Positions 29,630 through 38,798 of a stretch of DNA of 64,000 nt are shown piece by piece. This DNA is from DCFW01 sp963790715 (GTDB lineage: Bacteria; Bacteroidota; Bacteroidia; Bacteroidales; Bacteroidaceae). The translations under genes and the position numbers were made by a program. The stretch lies in the NCBI GenBank assembly GCA_963790715.1, contig CAWBPN010000018.1:1116001-1180000 (forward strand), given 5' to 3'. Numbering within the stretch: position 1 is the first letter of the stretch; each line of letters starts with the position of its first letter. The notes under the pieces were generated by a model. It worked only from the letters and a program-made list of their open reading frames with translations, was not told the origin of the DNA and did not search any database.

Positions 29630-31945
29630 ATGAAACGATTTTTTATAATATTGTTGACAATATACGTTTGCATGTCATGCTTTGTGAATGCTGGGACTTT
29701 GAGAAACAGAGGTTCCGCATTGATGCCAAAGAAAACTGAGTCGATGCAAGAGATGGATAGATTTGTTACGCAGTTGATGTCTAAAATGACTATTGACGAA
29801 AAGATAGGTCAGCTGAATTTATCAGGTGCAGGCAACTTAACGCCCGGTCAGGTAATGAACAGTGATGTGGCCAAGAGTGTAAGCCGTGGGCAAGTGGGTG
29901 CTATACTTAGTTTAAGGGGTTTGGGTGTGATAAAGGAACTACAGGATGTGGCCGTGAAGAAAGCACGTTTAGGTATTCCTTTGTTGTTCGGCTTAGATGT
30001 GATTCACGGATATGAAACCACATTTCCCATCCCATTGGCTTTGTCATGCAGCTGGGATATGGAAGGTATAAAAAATATGGCACGTATATCTGCAATTGAA
30101 GCAAGTTGCGAGGGTATTAACTGGACATTCAGTCCTATGGTGGATATATGTCATGATTCTCGTTGGGGACGAATTGCCGAAGGAGCTGGAGAAGATCCTT
30201 ATTTGGGTTCTGCCGTAGCTACAGCCATGGTTCAAGGGTATCAGGAAGATTTGTCGTCAAATACCGATATAATGGCTTGCATAAAACATTTTGCATTATA
30301 TGGAGCTGCAGAGGCCGGACGTGATTACAATACAGTGGATATGAGTAAGTATCGGATGTATAATGAATATTTTCCACCTTATAAGGCGGCTGTGGAAGCT
30401 GGAGCCGGAAGTGTAATGACGTCTTTTAATACGGTAAACGGCATCCCGTCAACAGCAAATAAATGGTTACTTACTGACGTTTTACGTAATCAGTGGCATT
30501 TCAACGGTTTTACCGTAACAGATGCTACGGCAATAGCAGAACTTAGGCAACATGGATTGGGTGATTTGCAACAAGTGTCCGCCAAAGCCTTGATCGCCGG
30601 TGTAGATATGGATATGGGAGCAGGAGGATTTGTAGGTACTTTGAAAAAGTCTTTGTCTGAAGGTAAAGTGACTGAGGCTGAAATAAACAAAGCCTGTCGT
30701 TATATACTGGAGGCAAAATATAAGTTGGGATTATTTGCCAATCCATATAGATTCTGTGATACTGAACGCGCAAAGAAAGAAGAACGCGCGAGTGAACATC
30801 TTGCTGAGGCTCGAAAAATGGCAAGTGAAAGTTATGTGTTGTTAAAGAATAACGATCATTTGTTACCTTTGCATCGAAGTGGAACGGTAGCTGTGGTCGG
30901 CCCTTTGGCTGAAGCTCGAAACAACATGAACGGTACGTGGAGTGTGAATTCCAATTCGGAATGTTCTTTAGTAGCCGGATTGAAAGAAGTTGGCGGAAGT
31001 GATGTTCAGATTTTATATGCCAAAGGATGTAATTTGGAGAGTGATCCTGCCAAACAAGATCGTGAGACAATGGGATGTCCTCTTGACCGGGACAATCGCA
31101 GTAATGAAGAAATGCTTGATGAGGCAGTGAGTGTGGCAAACCGCTCTGACGTGGTAATAGCTGCATTGGGTGAATCGGCCGGTATGAGTGGAGAGTGTGC
31201 AAGCCGTTCACAAATAGACATACCCGAATGCCAGGAGACTTTGTTGAAATCCTTGGTAAAGACAGGCAAACCGGTGGTACTGGTGTTGTTTAACGGTCGT
31301 CCGTTAATATTGAATTGGGAGAAAGCAAACGTTCCGGCCATATTGGATGTATGGTTTGGCGGCAGCGAAGCGGCAAGGGCAATAGGTGATGTATTGTTCG
31401 GCGATGTTAATCCGTCCGGAAAGTTAACTGTTTCATTTCCTCAGAATGTGGGTCAATTACCTTATTCTTATAGACATGAAAATACAGGTCGTCCATTGGC
31501 AAAAGGTGAATGGTTTCAGAAGTTCCGTAGTGATTATTTGGATGTGAGCAATGACATGCTTTATCCGTTCGGCTATGGATTGAGTTATACTACATATACC
31601 TATGGTAATGTAACCTTAAGTTCCGATAAAATGACTTGCCAAGATTCAATACAAGCAAGTATTATGGTAACAAATACAGGTGATCGTGACGGAGATGAAA
31701 CGGTACAATTGTATTTGCGCCAAATGGTGGGCAGCACAGCTCGCCCTGTGAAAGAACTGAAAGGTTTCAAGCGTGTTCATTTAAAAGTTGGGGAGAGCAA
31801 GCGAATTGAGTTTACAATAACGCCTGATTTGTTGAAATATTATAATAAAGATCTACAAAGAGTTCTTGAATCCGGAGAAATTAAAGTGATGATTGGTCCG
31901 AATAGCGAAGATTTGCGATCTTGTTCGTTTGAATTTGAAAAATAA
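29630..31945 (+). CDS. GH3 beta-glucosidase, BglX-like
   Basis: Exo beta-glucosidase-type enzyme of 771 residues, probably periplasmic. The N-terminus has a hydrophobic signal (MKRFFIILLTIYVCMSC). BglX-like order: LMSKMTIDEKIGQLN, LGIPLLFGLDVIHGYETTFPIP, FSPMVDICHDSRWGRIAEGAGEDPYLG, CIKHFALYGAAEAGRDYNTVD, then nucleophile D298 in TVTDATAIAEL. The common form at that site is VSDYTA(I/V), so the residues around the nucleophile are a variant. The C-terminal half has the GH3-C domain (VVIALGESAGMSGECASRS) and a fibronectin-III-like end (YPFGYGLSYTTY, GDETVQLYLRQ). It is followed after only 8 nt by another GH3 gene. Confidence 0.92.
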   Translation: MKRFFIILLTIYVCMSCFVNAGTLRNRGSALMPKKTESMQEMDRFVTQLMSKMTIDEKIGQLNLSGAGNLTPGQVMNSDVAKSVSRGQVGAILSLRGLGVIKELQDVAVKKARLGIPLLFGLDVIHGYETTFPIPLALSCSWDMEGIKNMARISAIEASCEGINWTFSPMVDICHDSRWGRIAEGAGEDPYLGSAVATAMVQGYQEDLSSNTDIMACIKHFALYGAAEAGRDYNTVDMSKYRMYNEYFPPYKAAVEAGAGSVMTSFNTVNGIPSTANKWLLTDVLRNQWHFNGFTVTDATAIAELRQHGLGDLQQVSAKALIAGVDMDMGAGGFVGTLKKSLSEGKVTEAEINKACRYILEAKYKLGLFANPYRFCDTERAKKEERASEHLAEARKMASESYVLLKNNDHLLPLHRSGTVAVVGPLAEARNNMNGTWSVNSNSECSLVAGLKEVGGSDVQILYAKGCNLESDPAKQDRETMGCPLDRDNRSNEEMLDEAVSVANRSDVVIAALGESAGMSGECASRSQIDIPECQETLLKSLVKTGKPVVLVLFNGRPLILNWEKANVPAILDVWFGGSEAARAIGDVLFGDVNPSGKLTVSFPQNVGQLPYSYRHENTGRPLAKGEWFQKFRSDYLDVSNDMLYPFGYGLSYTTYTYGNVTLSSDKMTCQDSIQASIMVTNTGDRDGDETVQLYLRQMVGSTARPVKELKGFKRVHLKVGESKRIEFTITPDLLKYYNKDLQRVLESGEIKVMIGPNSEDLRSCSFEFEK

Positions 31946-31953
31946 TAATAGAA

Positions 31954-34176
31954 ATGAAGAAAGTATTTCCATTTTTTGTCTTGTGCATGTTAAGCTATTG
32001 TGTGCAAGCGGTTTCTCAAAAGTTGCCACAGTTGGGTAAAGCGTCTATTGATAAAATAATATCGTCAATGACTCTTGAAGAGAAAGCTCAATTGTTGGTG
32101 GGCGGTAATCATGAGTTCTCAATAAACAAGGTAGGTAAAAGTGTGGACTTAGTTTCAGGAGCCGCCGGAACTACAGTATCCATACCTCGTTTCTGTATCC
32201 CATTTTCTGTGGAGACTGACGGCCCTGCCGGAGTACGTATAAATCCTTTACGTAAAGGGGATACTAATACTTACTATTGTACCGGATTTCCCGTAGAAAC
32301 ATTATTGTCATCAACCTGGAATACAGATATGGTAAAACGTGTTGGCGAGGCGATGGGAAACGAAGTATTGGAATATGGATGTGATGTGTTGTTGGCTCCT
32401 GCAATGAATCTGCATCGTAATCCTTTATGCGGAAGAAATTTTGAATATTATTCTGAAGATCCTCTGTTGGCAGGCAAAATGGCTGCTTCAATGGTAAATG
32501 GTGTTCAATCACAAGGAGTCGGTACTTCAATAAAACATTTTGTAGCTAATAATCAGGAAACGTTCAGAACAGAAAATAGTTCCGATGTCTCACAACGTGC
32601 GTTAAGAGAACTGTATTTGAAAGGCTTTGAGATTGCGGTTAAGGAGGCTCATCCTTGGACGGTGATGTCATCATATAATAAATTGAACGGAGTATATACT
32701 CAGGAAGATTATCCGTTGTTAACAACTTTATTGCGGGATGAGTGGGGATATAAGGGAATCGTTATGACCGACTGGACGGATACTAGAAATACAGTAGCTC
32801 AAATACATGCCGGAGATGATCTGTTGATGCCTGGGAATAAAGAACAGGTAAATGCGATTATTTCGGCCGTTAAAGATGATAAGTTGTCTATGTCCGATGT
32901 GGACAGGAATGTAAGAAATATGTTGGAGTTTTTGATGAAAACGCCACGTTTCAGGCATTATGAATATACTAATAAGCCTGATTTGAAAGCTCATGCTAAT
33001 GTTGCACGTGAAGCAGCAGATGAAGGAATTGTTCTATTGAAGAATGATGATAACGCATTACCACTGAAAGAAGGAGAAAACGATATTGCTCTTTTTGGTA
33101 GAGATTCATATTATTTATTGGCAGGAGGTTTAGGCTCAGGCGATGTAAATAAGGCTTATGTGGTAAATTTAAAAAATGGATTGAAAAATGCAGGATTCGG
33201 CCTTCAAGCTAAAGTTGATTCTATTTATGAAAAGAATATAAAACTTAAGAAAGAAATAGATGTTGATCCTGCATTCATTCAATTACGGGCAAAAGACTCT
33301 AAAGTGGCGATTATTTCATTTGGTCGTAATTCGAGCGAAGGGTCTGATCGTTATGCCGGAGCAGGAGACTTTGAATTGACATCAACTGAACGTGATATGT
33401 TGACTAATGTTGTAAATGCTTTTCATGCCGAGCACAAGAAAGTGATTGTAGTTTTAAATGTTTGTGGAGTTGTGGAAACGGCTTCATGGAAAGATCTTCC
33501 TGATGCAATAGTATTAGCTTGGCAACCTGGGCAAGAAGGCGGCAATGCAATAGCTGACATATTAAAAGGAACAGTGAATCCGTCGGGTAAGTTACCGATG
33601 ACATTCCCAATAAATTATATGGATATACCTTCGTCAAAGAATTTCCCATACGATTATAAAGGAGAAAAGTTCGATGCGCAGAAAAAGGATATAGGCTATA
33701 CGAAATATGATGAAGGAATATGGGTAGGCTATAGGTATTTCAATACATTTGATAAGAAAGTGTCATATCCTTTCGGCTATGGACTTTCATATACGACATT
33801 CTCATACGACTATTCAATGATTAAAGAGACGAAGAATGGTTATGAAGTATATGTGAAAATAACAAATACCGGTAAAGTAGCAGGAAAGGAAGTTGCTGAG
33901 TTGTATATTTCTGCTCCTAAGAGCGATATAGATAAACCAGCTTGTGAATTGAAAGCGTTTGCAAAAACCAAATTATTGCAACCGGAAGAATCGGAAGTTT
34001 TAACATTGAAATTTGCTGCTACGGATTTAGCTTCATTCCATGAAAATTCTAACTGTTGGGTGGCTGATGCCGGTGTATATAAAGTCTTAATAGGTTCTTC
34101 TGTAAGTGATATTCGGCAAACATTGTCGTTTAAATTGAAAAATCCGATAGAGAAGAAAGTAAAGGCAAAGTTATAA
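31954..34176 (+). CDS. GH3 beta-glycosidase
   Basis: Third GH3 enzyme of the locus, 740 residues, no PA14 insert. Signal peptide MKKVFPFFVLCMLSYCVQAVS. Landmarks: SSMTLEEKAQLLVGG, VETDGPAGVRI, CDVLLAPAMNLHRNPLCGRNFEYYSEDP, SIKHFVANNQETFRTENSS, nucleophile D273 in VMTDWTDTRN, then the C-terminal domain (GSDRYAGAGDFELTSTE, VVLNVCGVVETASW) and fibronectin-III-like tail (YPFGYGLSYTTFSYDY). It is only distantly related to the BglX-like neighbour, so the three GH3 genes are not a recent triplication and probably act on different linkages (glucose, xylose or galactose). Substrate preference cannot be assigned from sequence alone. Confidence 0.92.
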   Translation: MKKVFPFFVLCMLSYCVQAVSQKLPQLGKASIDKIISSMTLEEKAQLLVGGNHEFSINKVGKSVDLVSGAAGTTVSIPRFCIPFSVETDGPAGVRINPLRKGDTNTYYCTGFPVETLLSSTWNTDMVKRVGEAMGNEVLEYGCDVLLAPAMNLHRNPLCGRNFEYYSEDPLLAGKMAASMVNGVQSQGVGTSIKHFVANNQETFRTENSSDVSQRALRELYLKGFEIAVKEAHPWTVMSSYNKLNGVYTQEDYPLLTTLLRDEWGYKGIVMTDWTDTRNTVAQIHAGDDLLMPGNKEQVNAIISAVKDDKLSMSDVDRNVRNMLEFLMKTPRFRHYEYTNKPDLKAHANVAREAADEGIVLLKNDDNALPLKEGENDIALFGRDSYYLLAGGLGSGDVNKAYVVNLKNGLKNAGFGLQAKVDSIYEKNIKLKKEIDVDPAFIQLRAKDSKVAIISFGRNSSEGSDRYAGAGDFELTSTERDMLTNVVNAFHAEHKKVIVVLNVCGVVETASWKDLPDAIVLAWQPGQEGGNAIADILKGTVNPSGKLPMTFPINYMDIPSSKNFPYDYKGEKFDAQKKDIGYTKYDEGIWVGYRYFNTFDKKVSYPFGYGLSYTTFSYDYSMIKETKNGYEVYVKITNTGKVAGKEVAELYISAPKSDIDKPACELKAFAKTKLLQPEESEVLTLKFAATDLASFHENSNCWVADAGVYKVLIGSSVSDIRQTLSFKLKNPIEKKVKAKL

Positions 34177-34234
34177 CCTTATTGAAGAGGTTAAATATAT
34201 GCTGATTTGTTTCAGCAAAAAGTTGACTTATTGT

Positions 34235-34279
34235 ATATTTGCTCAATATTAGGCGACTTGCCCTGTATTGAGCAAATAT
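34235..34279 (+). terminator. Perfect hairpin upstream of the GH78-like gene
   Basis: ATATTTGCTCAATA at 34235-34248 pairs perfectly with TATTGAGCAAATAT at 34266-34279, with a 17-nt loop. It lies 59 nt after the third GH3 stop and 16 nt before the next ATG (34296). It could be a terminator for the GH run, or an operator or attenuator of the following gene. Confidence 0.5.
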
Positions 34280-34295
34280 TTATTGTTTGAGAATT

Positions 34296-36582
34296 ATGAA
34301 TAGAAAGAGCATTTTATTTTTCACTTTATATGTAGTATTTACTACTATGTTTGGCTCGTCGGTAGGGGCCATGGGTATTAAGCCTTACGGGTTGATGACC
34401 GATTTGATGGAACATACGGATAAGACATGGCAAAACGGATATATGACTAATATCATGATATGGCAAATTAAGAAGGTAAAAGAACCTTTGCAATATGCTC
34501 AAATAATGTCTTCAAAGCCATCTTTCAGTTGGATTGTAGGAGGAGAAAAACAAAATACATATCAGACTGCTTATCAGGTTGTTGTATCTGATAATTATAA
34601 TGGTGTTGAAATAAAGAAGGGTATGATGTGGAATAGCGGATGGGTTAAAAACAACCAATCAACAGCTGTTGTATATCAAGGAAAACCTTTGCAACCGAAC
34701 AAAGTTTATTTTTGGAGAGTGAAAATTAAAACTAATGCCGACGGAGAGAGTGAATGGTCTGATATTAAGGCTTTTAGGACAGCTTCTTCTTTATCTGATT
34801 ATGCTCCGTCTTATTATCCTTTAGTCAAGTCGAAAGAATATCCCGTTTCTTTTACATATCCATCTCCGAATGTTTTCTTAGCAGATTTCGGTAAAGATGC
34901 TTTCGGTCAGTTGACATTGACGTTGTTTTCCGATAGAGATAAAGATACGGTTCAGGTGCACTTAGGAGAATGCCTTTCAAATGGCAGGGTTAATCGCAAA
35001 CCCGGTGGAACTATTCGTTATAGTCGGTATTTGTTACCTCTATTAAAAGGTGTACATACATATCATATAAAAATAGCTAAAGATGCACGTAACACAAGCG
35101 GAAGTGCAATACTTATGCCGTCGTATATAGGCGAAGTAATGCCTTTTAGATATTGCGAGATTGATGGGCATGTAATATCGTTAAAGAAAGGAGATATTGT
35201 TCGTGAAGCGGTGCATTATCCGTTTGATGATAACACGTCTTCTTTTTTGTGCAGTAATGATACATTAAATAAGGTGTATGATTTATGCAAGTATTCGATA
35301 AAGGCAACTTCTTTTACTGGCGTTTACATTGATGGTGACCGAGAACGCACTCCTTATGCTGCCGATGCATATATAAATCAACTCGGACATTATAATGTGG
35401 ATCGTGAATATTCTATGGCCCGTCGTTCATATTATTATATCCTTAATCATCCCACATGGCCAACAGAGTGGATTTTACAAACGGTTTTGATTGCGTGGAA
35501 TGATTATTTGTATACGGGTGATAACCGTATGCTTTTAGCAACTTATGAACAGTTGAAGCCGTATCTGCTTACGACAATTGCAAGAGAAAAACGGATTAAT
35601 CAGTACTACAACAGGTTTGCAAACGCATGATTTTCTTGAATCGATTAAGTCGAAAAGCAAGATAAGAGATATTGTAGATTGGCCAAGTTCGGGACGAGGA
35701 TTAAATGAAACGGATGGAGGAGAAACGGATGGTTTTGTCTTTACCGACTATAATACTGTAGTCAATGCATATTATTATGAAGGATTGAAAGTGATGGCTG
35801 AAATAGCCAAAGCTGTTGGGAAAAGTTATGAAGCTGGTTCTTATTTGCAACAAGCAAATGAATTTAAATTGCATTTTAATCATCTATTTTGGAATGAGAG
35901 TAAGGGCTGCTATCAAGACGGCGTTTCTACTACGCATGCTTCACTTCATTCTAATATTTTCCCCTTAGCTTTTGGTATGGTACCGAATGAAAACCGACAA
36001 TCAGTTATTAAATATATTGAGACGCACGGGATGGCATGCAGCGTTTATGGTGCGCAATTTTTATTGGATGCACTTTATAATGCCGGCGATGCTGATTATG
36101 CATTGCGAATGCTTACTAAAACCGACGGTCGGAGTTGGTATAATATGCTACGGGCCGGTTCTACTATTACCATGGAAGCTTGGGACAATAAGTATAAATC
36201 TAATCAAGACTGGAATCATGCTTGGGGAAGTGCACCGGCCAATGTTATTCCGATGAAGTTAATGGGTGTTGAGCCGTTGACTCCGGGATATAGCCTTGTT
36301 AGGATAAAGCCTCAGATTGGTAGTTTGAAATGGGCAAACGCTGTGATTCCTACGATAAAGGGAGCTATTCGTATTAAAGTTGAGAATAAAAAGGAGCGGT
36401 ATATGATGCAACTAAATATTCCCGCAAATATGAGTGCCGAACTTTATTTATCGCTTACTTCTTCAAAATGTAAAGTTACTGATAATGGGAAGCAGCTAAA
36501 TAATATTTTTGTTGAAGGAGAGTCGTCAATGTATTTTGGCAGGATAGTTTCCGGTTCACATAGTATTGTTGTTAGTTTTTGA
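34296..36582 (+). pseudogene. GH78-like alpha-L-rhamnosidase, broken by one frameshift
   Basis: Two overlapping frames make up one family-length protein of about 760 residues. The first (34296-35630) has a signal (MNRKSILFFTLYVVFTTMFG), an Ig-like module (FSWIVGGEKQNTYQTAYQVV, VYFWRVKIKT) and the start of the catalytic barrel (VYIDGDRERTPYAADAYINQ). It then derails after TTIAREK. The second frame picks up at NGLISTTTGLQTHDFLESI and continues through STITMEAWDNKYK and HAWGSAPANVIP to the normal C-terminal beta-sandwich. Removing one A from the run of five at 35587-35591 would restore ARENGLIS. The catalytic acids appear intact. It may be a true pseudogene, a phase-variable gene or an assembly error. 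The protein belongs to the smaller rhamnosidase-related branch of GH78. Confidence 0.8.
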
Positions 36583-36598
36583 AGATTAATGTTTCTTG

Positions 36599-36629
36599 TT
36601 GGTTTTTCCAATATATTTTGTTATTTTTG
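36599..36629 (+). promoter_or_regulatory. Bacteroidetes-type promoter for the CE4 deacetylase
   Basis: TTG at 36599-36601, exactly 20 nt, then TATTTTTG at 36622-36629, matching the -33/-7 consensus, about 30 nt upstream of the ATG at 36661. It indicates that the deacetylase has its own transcription start and need not be part of the PUL mRNA. Confidence 0.7.
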
Positions 36630-36660
36630 TCGATAACAAATCAAAAGAAAAAATCATATT

Positions 36661-37350
36661 ATGAAGAAGTTAATTGTTTGCGTTATGGCGTTTCTTTGTA
36701 CATTGCCGATAGTTGCAGGTAGTGATGATAAGGTTTTTGCCCTTACTTTTGATGATGGACCAAATACTACCACCACTCCAAGAGTACTTGATTGTTTGGA
36801 AAAATACAATGTTGTGGCAACATTCTTTTTGATAGGCGACCATATTGATTCTACGACTGAAAGTGTTATGAACCGTGCTGTTAGTCTCGGTTGCGAACTT
36901 GGTAATCACTCAAAGACACATTCATATATGGATAAGATGACGGCTGACCAAATGAAATATGAGGTTAAATATACTTCTGATGCTATTCATCGTGTTACCG
37001 GCAAAACACCAAAGTTTTTCCGTCCACCTTATATCGCTGTAAACGATTTGATGTACAAAACAATAGACCTTCCATTTATTTGTGGATACAATGTGACGGA
37101 TTGGGATCCTAAGGTAACGTCGGAAGAACGGGCACAAAGGGTAGTTGAACAAGCTAAAGATGGTGCAATAGTTTTACTTCATGATTTTGATGGTAATTTT
37201 AATACCGTAATAGCATTGGATTCTATTATACCGAAATTAAAGGAACAGGGTTATAGGTTTGTTACCGTATCTCAACTGTTTAAAATTAAGCATGTTAATC
37301 CTAAGGCACACGCGAAAATTCTTTATTCGTATGTGGGGGATTCAAAGTAA
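36661..37350 (+). CDS. Polysaccharide deacetylase, CE4 / NodB family
   Basis: Metal-dependent de-N-acetylase (or de-O-acetylase) of 229 residues with a signal peptide (MKKLIVCVMAFLCTLPIVAG). All five CE4 motifs can be seen: TFDDGP (D31, D32), the metal histidines in NHSKTH (H83, H87), RPPY, the DWDP motif and LLHD near the end. It is a compact single-domain enzyme. Possible substrates are peptidoglycan GlcNAc/MurNAc, chitin-like oligosaccharides or acetylated xylan. Its position directly behind the PUL is suggestive, but its own promoter and the family's frequent role in cell-wall modification leave this open. It converges with xerD. Confidence 0.92.
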   Translation: MKKLIVCVMAFLCTLPIVAGSDDKVFALTFDDGPNTTTTPRVLDCLEKYNVVATFFLIGDHIDSTTESVMNRAVSLGCELGNHSKTHSYMDKMTADQMKYEVKYTSDAIHRVTGKTPKFFRPPYIAVNDLMYKTIDLPFICGYNVTDWDPKVTSEERAQRVVEQAKDGAIVLLHDFDGNFNTVIALDSIIPKLKEQGYRFVTVSQLFKIKHVNPKAHAKILYSYVGDSK

Positions 37351-37365
37351 TTGTGTCTATTTACT

Positions 37366-38301
37366 TTATAAATCATTCTGCTGATTTCTTGGGTGGTGTT
37401 CCAGAATCTCTTCGCGTAGAGTTTCACTATTGATATGCAGGTATATTTCAGTAGTGGCTATTGATTCATGCCCCAACATGGCTTGAATAGCCCGTAAATT
37501 GGCTCCACCTTCCAACAAGTGTGTGGCAAACGAGTGACGAAAGGTATGTGGACTTACTTGCTTTTTTATTCCCACTTTTTCCACCAATTCTTTTATAAGG
37601 TGGAAAACCATTATGCGTCCGATGTGTTTACCCAGGCGTGTGAGAAACACATAATCCTCTTCTCCCGGTTTGCATTCTATCTTTGAGCGGTCTGGGAAAT
37701 AAAGTGAGATTTCTTTTATGGCTCGTTGTGATATGGGGACAAGGCGTTGCTTGTTGCCTTTACCTGTTACTTTAATAAACTCTTCATCGAAATATAGGTC
37801 GCTTAATTTAAGAGTACATAATTCACTTACACGTAGCCCGCAACTATATAGCGTTTCAAGTATTGCACGGTTGCGTTGCCCTTCAAGAGTGCTGCGGTCT
37901 ACGGCGTTTATAATGGAATCAATTTCTTCAACTGTGAGTACATCAGGCAGATGTAATCCTATTTGGGGACCTTCGAGCAATTCGGTTGGGTCGGCATCGA
38001 TTGCGTTACTCATCATCAGAAAATGATAAAATGAGCGTATGCCGCTGAGAATACGAGCCTGTGAGCGCGGTACGATACCAATATCGTGCAGCCCTGCGGA
38101 AAACGCTTCCAAGTCGTTCAGTTTGGCATGTACAGGGTCGATATCTTCAAGCATAAAATATGAAAGTAGCTTGTCCAAATCGGTCATGTATGCTTCGAGG
38201 GTGTTCTCGGATAAAGACCTCTCCAACATCAAATATTGTTTGTAGCGTATAACAATTTGTGTTATTAAATCCTTATTATACTTTTTATCTTCATTTTCCA
38301 T
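37366..38301 (-). CDS. xerD: Tyrosine recombinase XerD
   Basis: Site-specific recombinase of 311 residues that resolves chromosome dimers at dif with XerC and FtsK. The N-terminal SAM-like DNA-binding domain covers about 10-105 (YLMLERSLSENTLEAYMTDL). The catalytic domain has the full set: R157 (GLRVSEL), K181 (TGKGNKQR), H252 and R255 (PHTFRHSFATHLLEGG), H278 (LGHES) and the nucleophile Y287 (TTEIYLHI). Length and motifs match chromosomal XerD rather than an element integrase, and it sits beside aroQ as in other Bacteroidales. It is divergent from aroQ across a 66-nt spacer holding facing -7 elements. Confidence 0.9.
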   Translation of the reverse strand: MENEDKKYNKDLITQIVIRYKQYLMLERSLSENTLEAYMTDLDKLLSYFMLEDIDPVHAKLNDLEAFSAGLHDIGIVPRSQARILSGIRSFYHFLMMSNAIDADPTELLEGPQIGLHLPDVLTVEEIDSIINAVDRSTLEGQRNRAILETLYSCGLRVSELCTLKLSDLYFDEEFIKVTGKGNKQRLVPISQRAIKEISLYFPDRSKIECKPGEEDYVFLTRLGKHIGRIMVFHLIKELVEKVGIKKQVSPHTFRHSFATHLLEGGANLRAIQAMLGHESIATTEIYLHINSETLREEILEHHPRNQQNDL

Positions 38302-38309
38302 TCTTTTTT

Positions 38310-38346
38310 TTTACCTTTGTCACAAAATTCCTTTTGCAAAGGTAAA
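38310..38346. promoter_or_regulatory. Divergent promoter region between xerD and aroQ with inverted repeat
   Basis: TTTACCTTTG at 38310-38319 and its exact complement at 38337-38346 lie 17 nt apart. Each arm contains a TACCTTTG -7 element, one pointing at aroQ and one at xerD. I see no clear TTG at the -33 position on either side, so the promoters may be weak or depend on a regulator that reads the palindrome. Confidence 0.5.
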
Positions 38347-38367
38347 AATAAATAAAAAGATATTTGT

Positions 38368-38787
38368 ATGAGAATTCAGATTATTAACGGACCGAACATT
38401 AATTTACTCGGTAAACGTGAACCGGAGATTTATGGTGATACCACTTTCGAAGATTATCTGAAAACGCTTCGTTCTCAGTATCCCGATATACAGATTGATT
38501 ACTATCAATCAAATGTTGAAGGGTTTATGATTGACAAGATTCATGAAGTGGGGTTTGAATATGACGGCATCATATTGAATGCCGGTGCCTATACTCATAC
38601 GTCAATTGCGTTGCAAGATGCAATTCGTTCAGTAACAACTCCTGTAATTGAAGTACACATAAGCAATGTACACAAGCGCGAAGCTTTTCGCCATGTGTCG
38701 ATGATTTCGTGTGCATGTTGGGGTGTGATATGCGGGTTCGGCTTGAACTCATATAAATTAGCCATTGAGGCATTATTAAATAAATAA
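38368..38787 (+). CDS. aroQ: 3-dehydroquinate dehydratase, type II
   Basis: Shikimate pathway enzyme that converts 3-dehydroquinate to 3-dehydroshikimate. The 139-residue length and motifs are those of the small dodecameric type II family: IINGPNINLLGKREPEIYG (active-site R17 and Y22), SNVEGFMIDKIHE, ILNAGAYTHTSIAL and VEVHISNVHKREAFRHVS-like sequence with the catalytic histidine. It is the first gene of a dense operon: 11 nt to pyk. Confidence 0.95.
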   Translation: MRIQIINGPNINLLGKREPEIYGDTTFEDYLKTLRSQYPDIQIDYYQSNVEGFMIDKIHEVGFEYDGIILNAGAYTHTSIALQDAIRSVTTPVIEVHISNVHKREAFRHVSMISCACWGVICGFGLNSYKLAIEALLNK

Positions 38788-38798
38788 TCAAGTATATA

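Noticed and set aside
37366..38301. XerD as an element integrase or invertase acting on the array
   Set aside because: Length, motifs and the aroQ neighbour fit the housekeeping dif recombinase, and no inverted repeat pairs flank the array genes.
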